A stretch of 64,000 nucleotides of DNA from Solenopsis invicta (taxonomy: Eukaryota > Arthropoda > Insecta > Hymenoptera > Formicidae): contig NC_052671.1 in assembly GCF_016802725.1 (NCBI RefSeq), positions 11,191,002 to 11,255,001 of the forward strand. Reading direction: 5' to 3'. Position numbers and translations under genes: made by a program. Positions 41,201-50,952 of the stretch are shown in pieces. How positions within the stretch are numbered: position 1 is the first letter of the stretch; each line of letters starts with the position of its first letter. The notes under the pieces were generated by a model. The model was given only the letters and a program-made list of their open reading frames with translations. It had not been told where the DNA came from and did no database searches.

Positions 41201-41750
41201 CGCTGCCTGCGCCGATTCACGTGAGCAGGCTATTCAAAAAAATAGGCGTAGCCCCCACGAAGACCGCGGGCCGTCTGCTAGGTAGAGGCGAGGTTGTTTT
41301 CTCGTCGCGGTCAACTGCGATCGATCGCACGAAATATCATCGTCGACGGCTACCTCGTGATCGGCGGGCCGCGTCCTTCTCGGCCAGAAATCGGCTGGGA
41401 GTTTCGTGGATTCGCGCCCGACGAAGACGATGGCGCACGCAAAGTACCACCGGATCGATATACTACAGCACGTTCGCTCGCCTCGCTCGCGCATGGCTCT
41501 TTAACGGTGAAACGATGACTCGGATGCCGCCCGTGTGAACGAGAGGACGTTGACAGTCGCGTCAGTTGATCACAATTGTAAATACTCACGGAGAAAGATG
41601 CAACGTTTTCCAGCGTGCGTGCAGCGAGTGACGAAAGCCGTGTCCGTCTCACGAGTGCAGCCTAACAGCTATCACAAGACAGGTCAGCTGACTGAGTCGC
41701 GTGCCAATCTTCAATTACCGACTGCGCACGCGCGCTTTTAAGACGGTATT
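41201..41750 (-). promoter_or_regulatory. V-ATPase A promoter / non-coding first exon
   Basis: A GC-rich island upstream of the V-ATPase A gene on an AT-rich background. A strong minus-strand donor (CC|GTGAGT, exon end 41590) supports a non-coding first exon from about 41590 up to near 41740. TCACGTGA sits at 41217-41224. Open frames through the island on both strands reflect GC-rich composition and are not called as genes. Confidence 0.5.
41217..41224. promoter_or_regulatory. TCACGTGA site near V-ATPase A promoter
   Basis: A perfect CLEAR/E-box palindrome within the GC island upstream of V-ATPase A, just downstream of the inferred non-coding exon. Regulation of V-ATPase subunits by Mitf through such sites is established in Drosophila; occupancy here is inference. 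Confidence 0.5.
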
Positions 41751-41797
41751 CGCATGAAAGTCACATATAGGCTGCGTTCCAAAATTCACTGTCAGCA

Positions 41798-42024
41798 CTA
41801 GAGTCCTATATAAAGAGAGAAGCGACATCGAACTTCCACCACAACCTTCAGTATCCAATTGGTCCTCCACCGCCAATTTGGGACCGCTCCAAACACCATT
41901 CGTATCATTTTGCAAACAGCTGTGGTCACAATATGGCTGCTCGCTTAGCCAATCAAGTATCAATCAGATTACCAATCAGAGCTTTAGACATTAATGTCGC
42001 TTCTCTCTTTATATAGGACTCTAG
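41798..42024. mobile_element. MITE with perfect 31-bp terminal inverted repeats
   Basis: The left arm 41798-41828 and right arm 41994-42024 are exact inverted repeats beginning CTAGAGTCCTATATAAAGAG. The internal 165 bases are noncoding. Perfect arms suggest recent activity. Both arms contain TATATAA, a TATA-like motif. Confidence 0.85.
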
Positions 42025-42036
42025 TTAGCACTGTCA

Positions 42037-42305
42037 GGGGGCCTATTCTCAAAAAATATCGCATACGTAAATACTAAAGCCCGTATCAGACTACGCATTG
42101 AAAATTGAAGATTGAAGATTAAAGATAGAGCTTTGGCCAATCAAAATAAAAGGAGTTAAAATTTCTTTGTTTTGATTGGTCAAATTTCAATCTTTAATCT
42201 TCAATCTCAATCTTCAATGCGTAGTCTGATACGGGCTTAAGGAACTCTCTAATATTTGTAACGTATACTATAGTATTTTCGGATATTTTTCGAGAATAGA
42301 CCCCC
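42037..42305. mobile_element. Outer MITE, GGGGGYCTATTCTC termini
   Basis: The left end GGGGGCCTATTCTCAAAAAA (42037) and right end (inverted GGGGGTCTATTCTCGAAAAA, ending 42305) bound an element that is interrupted by another MITE at 42075-42239. The end sequence is related to those of the elements at 43232 and 43473. Confidence 0.75.
42075..42239. mobile_element. Nested foldback MITE (AAGCCCGTATCAGACTACGC)
   Basis: Almost the whole 165-base element is a palindrome. The arms begin AAGCCCGTATCAGACTACGC and end in its reverse complement. It sits inside the 42037-42305 element, so it inserted later. A diverged relative is in the NAA50 intron (29664-29826). Confidence 0.85.
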
Positions 42306-42324
42306 AATACTGTTAGTACTGTCA

Positions 42325-43042
42325 GAGAGGAACCTGAGAGCGGCCACGCCGGCCCAAGGTCCGTGGATTGGCGTTGGAGGGGAAGGAAGGTCGTTGCATC
42401 CACTTCAACGATGTGGAACGAAAATGGCGGCGGCCATACTTTTACTGCACACTCGCTCACTCACACAACTAATAGCTGTAGTACCTTACTATCTACGTAC
42501 ATACACTAACACTGACTCGCTGTCTCGAAAATGGCGGCTATGCAACGACCTTCCTTCCCCTCCAACGCCAATCCACGGACCTTGCGCCGGCCTTTTTCTT
42601 ATAACGCTAAAATTCCCGGCGCACTAACGACGCACATCCATTCTGATCGGAATATGAACTAAAATTACATCCATTTTGCGACTCTGTCGATAAAAATGGT
42701 TCAAGTCTGTGCTAAAATCATATGGTGGAGGTACCCCCACTACATGATTTTAGCACAGACATGAACCATTTATCGACAGAGTCGCAAAATGGATGTAATT
42801 TTAGTTCTTATTCTGACCAGAATGGATGTGCGTCGTTAGTGCGCCGGGAATTTTAGCGTTATAAGAGGCCTGTTCGTGTTGCTGCCCTTTTTGAATTAAT
42901 TTTTTTGTCGTCTCTCTCTTTCTTACAATCAAATATATATTTATCTCATCTCGAGTGCAAAAATTTTTGGGGATTTCAAGCAACTCGAACAAACCTAAGA
43001 AAAAGGCCGGCGTGGCCGCTCTCAGGTTCCTCTCTGGTACTG
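42325..43042. mobile_element. Large compound foldback with nested insertions
   Basis: The outer arms 42325-42353 and 43011-43042 (GAGAGGAACCTGAGAGCGGC and its inverse) continue as arms 42584-42729 and 42737-42868 around a tiny loop. The left arm is split by a separate element (42354-42583) and the right arm by about 135 bases of unrelated sequence (42869-43004). Reassembled, each arm is about 175-180 bases. A single-arm relic lies in the NAA50/USF promoter (31413-31545). Confidence 0.8.
42354..42583. mobile_element. MITE nested in the left foldback arm
   Basis: Ends are exact or near-exact inverted repeats of about 42 bases (AAGGTCCGTGGATTGGCGTT and its inverse), interrupting the left arm of the larger foldback. 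The interior is noncoding. Confidence 0.8.
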
Positions 43043-43231
43043 TCAATACTGAAAATCTATAGTGCATGTAACGTAAATTATAGATTTTTAGCACTGGTAA
43101 TGAATTTTGAAACACAGCTATAATATAGTCGAATCTTATTTTTCAAGACAATCTTAAAAGGATGCTATAGTAACTGAAAAACTTCCTCGACGTCGGCGTC
43201 GGCACTGCAGATTATTTTTCGAGGGAGAAAA

Positions 43232-43379
43232 GGGGGGCTATTACGGTTCCTGAAACGAGATGAAGATTATAAAAGTGAGCAAATTCACTAGTTGTTGACC
43301 AATGAAGTTATAAATATTTTAGTAAATTTGCTCACTTTGGTAATTTTCACCTTGTTTTAAAAACCGTAATAGACCCCCA
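43232..43379. mobile_element. MITE, GGGGG(T)CTATTACGGTT termini
   Basis: Imperfect inverted arms of about 60 bases share CTATTACGGTT and AGTGAGCAAAT. Total length is 148 bases. The GGGGGTCTAT end links it to the neighbouring elements at 42037 and 43473. Confidence 0.75.
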
Positions 43380-43472
43380 GGCTATCGCTCTTTGTCCAAC
43401 GCATAGATCTGTCTTTGTTTTTCGATTATTTCGCCATCTGCGAAAAGACTAATCAATTACAATCACTGCTCT

Positions 43473-44759
43473 GGGGGTCTATCATGTAACATTTTCCCTA
43501 GGGCGGAAACGTGAAAAGTGAAAAGTTTCACGTGAACTGCACGATCATGTACGATTCCACGGAATCATGTAACTCACTCATGAGCGGAAATATGAACTTT
43601 TTCACGTGAACTTTTTCGCCATCACCCGTGATGGCGAAAAGGTGAAAATTTAGGGAATTAATAAATTGTATGTATTTTGAAATAAGAATGAAAGTGTGGT
43701 AACAGTGTGGTAACAGTTTGAAGAGATATTATTGAAGAGGTTAACCTTTTTGGTATTGCATTGCGTTGATAGGATAAAGTAATACATACATAAATAAAAA
43801 TAATGCTTTTGTGATGTAATTAGGTTTGATATTTATATTTGACAAATTGATATTTTGATAATTATATAGAATGAGGTTTCATCAAATGCAAATTTAGATA
43901 AAAATATATACTTTAAACGCGTTTTGATATTCAATGATATAAGAAAGGTGCGTCTTGTGAAATAGAATATTAATCAATCATGTAAGTGTTTATAACTTAT
44001 AAATTTGGAAAATACATGTGTGAGCGGAGAATTCAGTTTTGATCCATATTCTAAATTATTCAATATTTTTTAATTAAACAAAGTTAAATTTAATGACTAA
44101 TGAAATTAATTTACTTTAAAATTTGCACACATAAAAAACTAATTAAAATTAATTTTGAAAAACAATGTTTGAATTAAATTACAATGTAATTTTGAGTATT
44201 AGATTACTACATAATAAAATAGTTGTTACAATATACGGATCATTAAAAATAAATGTAATATATATTATATTTGTAAATTAAGTTTATGCAATATAAGAAA
44301 TATTGCTATTTATTTATGAATATTTTTTTTACAATTTTTTTTTATATAACAAAATTTTTACAGTAAATGTTATACTGTAAAAGCAGATAGAAACCTTTTT
44401 CACGATTGCTTGATAGTTGCAATGACCGAGCCTCTAATGGTGAATTTCGGAACGCAAACTAAATTTCCGCGCATTATTCATACATAAGGCTTGTTTTTTG
44501 TTTCTGCACTAGACTGCACTGGAACGTTCCTTCTTGTTTTCGCTAACTTTGAAACATCTATCTATTTCATTTTAAGTGTTCACTTATTTAGAGAGTTCAG
44601 GAACAGAAAACAAACGGATAATCGCTGTGCGTGAAAAGATTCACGTGAACTCTCTATGAGTGAAAAATGAAAAATGAAAAATGAAAAGTGAAAAGTGAAA
44701 CGTGAAAAGTGAAAAGTGAAACGTGAAAAGTTCCACGTGAAATTACATGATTGACCCCC
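43473..44759. mobile_element. 1.29-kb element with GTGAAAAGT subterminal arrays
   Basis: The ends are GGGGGTCTATCATGTAA (left) and the inverse GGGGGTCAATCATGTAA (right). Just inside each end are clusters of short GTGAAAAG/ACGTGAAAAG repeats (about 43508-43650 and 44658-44735). TCACGTGA occurs at 43528, 43602 and 44641. No transposase frame was recognised, so it is non-autonomous. Confidence 0.8.
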
Positions 44760-45787
44760 TGCTTATCACTGTTTACGCTAAGCGAAATTTGTACATGTAT
44801 GTACAGCTGTTTACCTATTAAATTTTTTTGTTAGGTTTTTGACTGGAATGACACACAGTCAGTGTTGTTTGTTAGAGTTTTCTAAAGTCCGGGTTGGTCT
44901 CATTTCATACATACGAGCTGCAAAACGTTAGTAAATGACAATAAAAATTAATCTTGGTTAACAGATCTAAGCTAAAAATAAACTTTTAATTTTTTGTTCG
45001 ATTTTCTCGTAAAATCTACCAGCCCAGACATTACGCCGAGATGACTGATATTCTAATCTGTACAATCGCTAACTTTGACGATTGATATCTCGGTTCGTGT
45101 GGCCGAGCGACACTTTTTTCTGCCAGATTTGTTAGTTTCATGTGAAAACGCATCGAATGAGCCTAATTTCATCAAAATCGGTGAGGAAGACCGTCTCCTT
45201 CAGTATTACCAATATATATTTCAATATTCTATATATGCAACATTAACTATAAATTTTCAGTATTAGCAATAAATATCGGAAAATTGCCTCAATGAAATTG
45301 TCCTTGACGCTCGATGCTCGACGCTCCCATGTAAAGGCGCCTTTATGTCTGATTGGTTGAAGTCATTTTAAAATGGTATTAAATATAAGAATCGATTATG
45401 AATTCCAGCTGGCCACACCGACTTGGATGATCTTAAATACAAAAATTGACTATGAATACTAGTACCTCAAGTTCAAACAATTTTTTATAAATTAATAATT
45501 TATAGAAGATAGAATATGAGGTAAAATATAATTTATTTGCCAGCACAGGTGTAAATGTACAACTGTATACATTCTTTTTTAGTAAACAACTTTAGGATTG
45601 TTGTACTTATTTCTTTTTTCATTTTAATTTTTTTAATGGAATAGTTTAAATTAATAGTTTAGAAAAATTCAAAGATATAGCTATATTCTTACATGATATT
45701 TATTATTTACCTATTTGAAATTAAAACAAATCATTTTTCATTAATTTTTTTGGTTTGTTATAACGATAAGTATTTATAAATACTTAT
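44760..45787. other. Intergenic DNA before the duplicated block
   Basis: About 1 kb of AT-rich DNA between the 1.3 kb element and the tandem duplication. Short palindromic bits occur (for example around GTACATGTATGTAC at 44791). No gene or complete element was recognised. Confidence 0.55.
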
Positions 45788-46762
45788 ATTTTTTAGATTT
45801 GCATCTTCATTCTTTAGCAGGAAAATATTAATAAAAATTCAAATAAGAAAGTAGAGAATATTTATTGTATAACAATTTATAATAATAATCATATAATGCA
45901 AACAAATATATATAAAGATTAAAATATAAGGCACACATTCATATGCAGTACATTTTTAATGATTTGATATTATTTCAAATTGTAAAAGTTGCTCTTCTTC
46001 ATAATTCAGATATATTACAATATTTTGAAAATATACATTATTCATTTATTTAAAATATTACTCTAAAAGACGTTTTAAACAAATATATATACACATAATA
46101 CTTTTCAAGATTGTTAGATTCAATTAATGCAAGATTTGAAATTTATCGAAAATGAAATACATATGGATGTTAGTGAGTTTGAAATAAAAGACAATATCGA
46201 ATTCTTTACAAAAAACAATGTTAGTAGACTCATCATTTGATAAGACATAGCTAATGTTTAGCAAATTAGAAAAATTAATAAATATTTATACATTATTAAT
46301 ATTTTTTATTTAGAAATTATAAATATTTGTCTCAAAAAGTATTAATACTTTTATATTTGATTATACATTATATAATTCGAAATTGATGTCTATCAAATTT
46401 GAGATATTTTCTATAAACAAATAATAATTAAAATTATATAATATACGTGCCAGCACCCATGTAAACTTCTCGATAGAAATTTCATTTAAATTAATATAAT
46501 TTATACTATATTTATTTTCATTGTGTTTATTTTCATTTTCATATGTGTTTAATTTTCATTATTTGATAACGATATATCTCACAATCAGTCGTACAAAGCT
46601 GTGTGCTCCAGATTTTATTATTCTACTCTAAAGCTTAAACTTTATTCGTTTTCTACCAATAATTATAGTATATATTTTTATCAAAATTATGACATACTGC
46701 TATAAGCTAATGTGCACAATATTTTTCTAATTTGCTTTAATATTGGAATTTATATTCTCGAT

Positions 46763-49397
46763 TTATCTGTTCATTTTGGAATCTATGTACATCGCAAAGG
46801 CATGGAACAAATTATTAAGTATTATATCAATTGCTTCATAAATTACCCTGATTATAACCTTTTGCAAAATGTTACTACCAGAAATGCTTTGTGTGCAATA
46901 GCTCATTCCCCACTGCTCCAAGTTTGCTTTACAATATTGCCAAACAAAAATAAATGCTTGAAATAAAAAGTCGTCCATATTTTTAGAACGTTTCATTAAT
47001 TTTTCAGTGATTTTAAACAGCATCTTTAAGTAATTTTTATTAATATGCATGGAACTCATTTCCCTTATTAGCGATTCGAAATCTGATACTACCGGTAGTT
47101 TCGTGCTTTTTGGACAATCATCGCTTGCAAAGAACTTTGATAATAAATCACATAATACTTTCAATAACTGATCAGCGTTATCGTCATTAGCATCGTTTCG
47201 CGGACTTCCAGTGGAATTGTTTTGGTCGTCGATAAATATGCCCAGTCTTATAAGACGATTAACATACTCGATAGGATCTAATAATAAGATACCATTGACC
47301 ATTATTCTGCCACCCTCACACGACCATGCGATATTACGTGAAGTATTGTCTAATATCCGGTTACCACTGTTAATTACAGACTGATTAGACAATAGCTCTT
47401 GACGATTTTTTATATAGCGTATCACCTCCGCATTTTCGGATATTTTACATACATTATTTTCGGCAGCTTTATTTTTAACGCGATTGAACTTTTTGCGCAG
47501 ACGTTTGGAGCCTAAATTTTCCCTGTAATCATTGATAACTCTACCTTGAGTACTTTCAATAATATCGCTGGCAAATTCAATCTTTACTACAGAGCTACAG
47601 AAAAACATGAGATGCGTTGCTAAATTTAATGCATCTACGACACTAATTGTCTCCTCCGTTCTATATTTGTTTATCATATTATAACCCTGATATGCCACAC
47701 CAACGCCGTTCAAGAACAGGTTGCCACCTTGTATAGTATTGAATACACCCCTTGCAAAGGTATTTACTGTCATACCGCGTGCAGCAGCTTTAGAAATAAT
47801 CGCTGTTCCTCCAACTGCTCCTAAACTAAATGCGGTGGCGGCTATGCCAAGATAATGTGGGAATGCTTCTTTGTTCAAAAGATGAATAGATTCTTCATGA
47901 CTACTGCGATCTGCTAATTGTTTAGAATTTCGGCCAAGTGACCAAGCACCACTTACACCAGCAGCAGCAACACCTAATATAAAATAAAGTGTAATATGAA
48001 ATAATGTCGTGATTTTAAATCGTGTGTGTGTGTGTGTGTATGTGTCGTAAAATAGAAAATTATATCTTGTACAATCAATATTTAAAATAATAAATTAATT
48101 TTATATCAAATATATCATTTATTTATTACATCATTTAATAAATAAAATTTTTTGAATGTTTTAAATTGTTAACATTTTGTAATATAAATGTGATATTGGT
48201 GTAATAATTCGATTGATTGATTGCAGAGGAATAAAAAAAAGTGTTATTAGTTCACCATTCAGTGTGTGTATTCAATGATCATCAGAATTCTCTTTTCTTT
48301 ACAATTAAAAAAATTCTAATTTTTTTAGTTCTGATATTATTGTAGCAAATAACTAATTACAATTTTTGAGTTCTGTTATTATTGTAGTAAATGAGTGATG
48401 TGTGTGTGTGTTTGAGAAGTAATTTACCTGACACAATAACAATTGGCGCAAGAGGTGTGAACAGTGAAGCGAAACTCAAACCAACTGTGCCAATTCCGAC
48501 GACACTAGAAGCTATATCTATTCCATTACAAAGTTTTGATGTCCACCTACATGCAGGGGAATCCATAATCTCCACCCAAACTTTCGAATAATCCTTTGTA
48601 AATGGATAATTTGGATCTGGTTGATAAAAACCATCTTTCGGAAGAACCATAGTGCACTGTGGTAAGTTATTATTTGTTTTATAATCTTCCCAAGTTTTGT
48701 ATATTCTGCCACTGAGATCAATGTACCATGTTTCGTACAGTATTTCAACAGCAGTTGGTGTATTTTCTTGTTTGGATGTCTTTGTAGCTTTGCACTTTTT
48801 TTGAACACTTTTTTTGAATTTAAAAATGGGTATAAACGTTATGTCAAACAGTTCATTTTCATCTTTTTTTGGTTCTTTTTTTATTACTGCTTTTGTATCT
48901 TTCTTTACTTCCTTTTTTTCTTCTTTTTTCTTAGGTTTCACATTTCTTTTAGGACGGAATATCATAATATAAATTGTTCCAAAGTAAATTGATTGAAAAT
49001 CATCTGTTTCTATAGTAAATTCGCATATCCGATCATACATTTTATCTATTATTTTTTTAGCTTCTTCATTATACTTCACTATATCAGTTGCATCATTTGC
49101 ATCGTTTGGATTTTCTGTTATGAAATAACAATTGTTCTCTATTTTTGTACTATTGCCTTTAGTCTTTGTCGGTGACCCATAAATCGCATATCCAACATTT
49201 TGTTTTAGATATTTACGTTCATCACTTTTAAATATTGTATAATCGGGAAGAAGTTCGTACAAGCATTGTTGCTGATCTATGGCAAAAATCTTCATTTCTT
49301 CCTGAAATATAAATATACTATTTTAACAACTAACTCAAACTTTTTTATGTCTTTGTTAAACAGAATCAAAATTAGATATTTTGACGCTCGAAGCATA

Positions 49398-49443
<46 letters not shown>

Positions 49444-50902
49444 ACTGTAAAAGCCCAAACTACGGTAAATCCTAAGATTTACCACTCTTAATGGTAAAAG
49501 TCCGAACAGTTCTGTGATCATCGTTCATTTCAAACTTTTACCACCATTCACTTGGTAAATCTTCGGATTTACCGACATGAGTTGGTAAATGTAAGGATTT
49601 ATAAAAAAGAGACGATTTTTTCGAGTTTTATTATTAGAATTTAGTACATGCTAGGTTTTACCAGTGATGGCTGGTAAATGTTGGTTTTGGGAATAAAACA
49701 ATGAGTACTTCTTAATCATTTATTTCAATTAACTATCAGTCAAAACCTTGCATATTTTTATGTATCAAATGAGAGTAATTATTAATCATTTATATTACTA
49801 ATCAGTCAAATCCTTAACTATTTTAAATTATCTTTATTTGGTATTTTTATTTATTAATTTTTAGTAACTAGTCATTTTAAAACATCTTTAAAATACTTCT
49901 AGAATAGTAAAAAATAACACAAATAAAATTATCTTCTTACAAACATAACGCTTGCAGACTGCCCACGAGTACGAGACTATGCGCTGAACACGTTATGACA
50001 TGTCTTTTTCAACATTTACCATGCCTTTGAGGTAAATCCTAAGAATGGTGGTAAAAGTTCGAAATCAACGATGATCATAGAACCGTTCGGACTTTTACCA
50101 TTAAGAGTTGGTAAATCTTAGGTTTTACTGGAAAATCTTAGGATTTACCGTAGTTCGGGCTTTTACAGTAACATATATATAATAAACATACTGATTACAT
50201 GCACATGTACATACATTGCAAACTAAACATAGTTACTAAAATCATAGTATACATTTTACATATTTAAATTTAATTCTCAATTTATGTTTTATTTGTAGGA
50301 AATCTAAGTATTTTTTGTCTGGCCTAAGTCTTTTTGCTGCTCGCGGTTTTAAAAAAATCTAAAAAAGTTCAAAATTGTGTTTCTATGGAATTAATATTAA
50401 TATATATAAATATTAATTCGATAGAAACACAATTTAATATTAAATACCATTAATTAATATTTTTTATTACATTTTACATGCAGTAAATGAAATATTTATT
50501 TATTACTTAAGAGTATATTTTTTCTTTTGCACCAGATACTAAAATATCCAGTCTTAGCTCTATTTAACAGAGACGAAAATGTTTTTAATATCTCTATTAC
50601 ATTATCAAATTGTTGTTCAAACTAAAATATTAAAATGTTTATTTAATAAAAATTGAAAAATTTTGAAAAATGAAATTTGAAAATACATTTGAAAGTGAAT
50701 TAAGATTGAAGTTGCCAAAAAAACCCAAATTGTCTAAAAAGGATGGTTTTAGATTGTATTTCTGGAATACTAGACAAACAAGCTATGTATTTATCAGTTA
50801 ATGTTTAGAAAATCAGTACAACACAAGTATTTGTCAATATTTCAGTATTAAAAAAAAATTTACCCAAAGTAAATCTGTAACTTCTTCTTCCGCTGTAGCC
50901 AT
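46763..50902 (-). CDS. Uncharacterised DUF4781-like protein, copy 1
   Basis: Complete gene of unknown function. Minus-strand coding exons: 50902-50864 (MATAEEEVTDLLW), 49301-48428, 47973-46763 (stop at the end). Phases 0 and 1 join to give 707 residues. The N-terminal half has a YAIYG motif and a Lys/Glu-rich linker (about 49 residues, low complexity). The junction of exons 2 and 3 encodes a Gly/Ala/Ser/Val-rich hydrophobic stretch (SSVVGIGTVGLSFASLFTPL, then GVAAAGVSGAWSLGR). This is followed by GTAIISKAAARGMTVNTFAR and GNLFLNGVGVAYQGYNM, features I recall from insect DUF4781 proteins. That family link is from memory and unverified. No signal peptide is obvious; membrane association through the hydrophobic stretch is possible. 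Intron 1 carries a transposon absent from copy 2. Confidence 0.8.
49398..49441. repeat. (TA)n microsatellite
   Basis: A TA run of about 44 bases in which the 49442-50171 element is embedded; TA repeats resume on the other side (50173 onward), as expected if the element inserted into the tract. Confidence 0.9.
49442..50171. mobile_element. Copy-1-specific inverted-repeat element (730 bp)
   Basis: The termini TTACTGTAAAAGCCC...GGGCTTTTACAGTAA extend as imperfect inverted repeats of about 60-100 bases built from TGGTAAATC-type units. The interior is AT-rich and noncoding. The duplicate locus lacks it, so it arrived after the duplication. Confidence 0.85.
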
Positions 50903-50952
50903 TACGTCTACAAAATCTTTTAGAATTTATTAAAGAATTGGGCTTCTTTTTT

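Larger units (their letters stand above)
49302..50863 (-). other. Intron 1 of copy-1 gene
   Basis: The intron between the 39-base first coding exon and the large second exon. It contains a (TA)n tract and the 730-base element at 49442-50171, so without the insertion it would be about 0.8 kb. Confidence 0.75.

Noticed and set aside
41221..41652. Several open frames on both strands in the GC island upstream of V-ATPase A
   Set aside because: GC-rich DNA lacks stop codons by composition; splice signals and position favour a non-coding first exon and promoter.
43508..44735. CRISPR-like array of short GTGAAAAG repeats
   Set aside because: Repeats are 8-10 bases, irregularly spaced and lie at both ends of an element with terminal inverted repeats in a eukaryotic genome.
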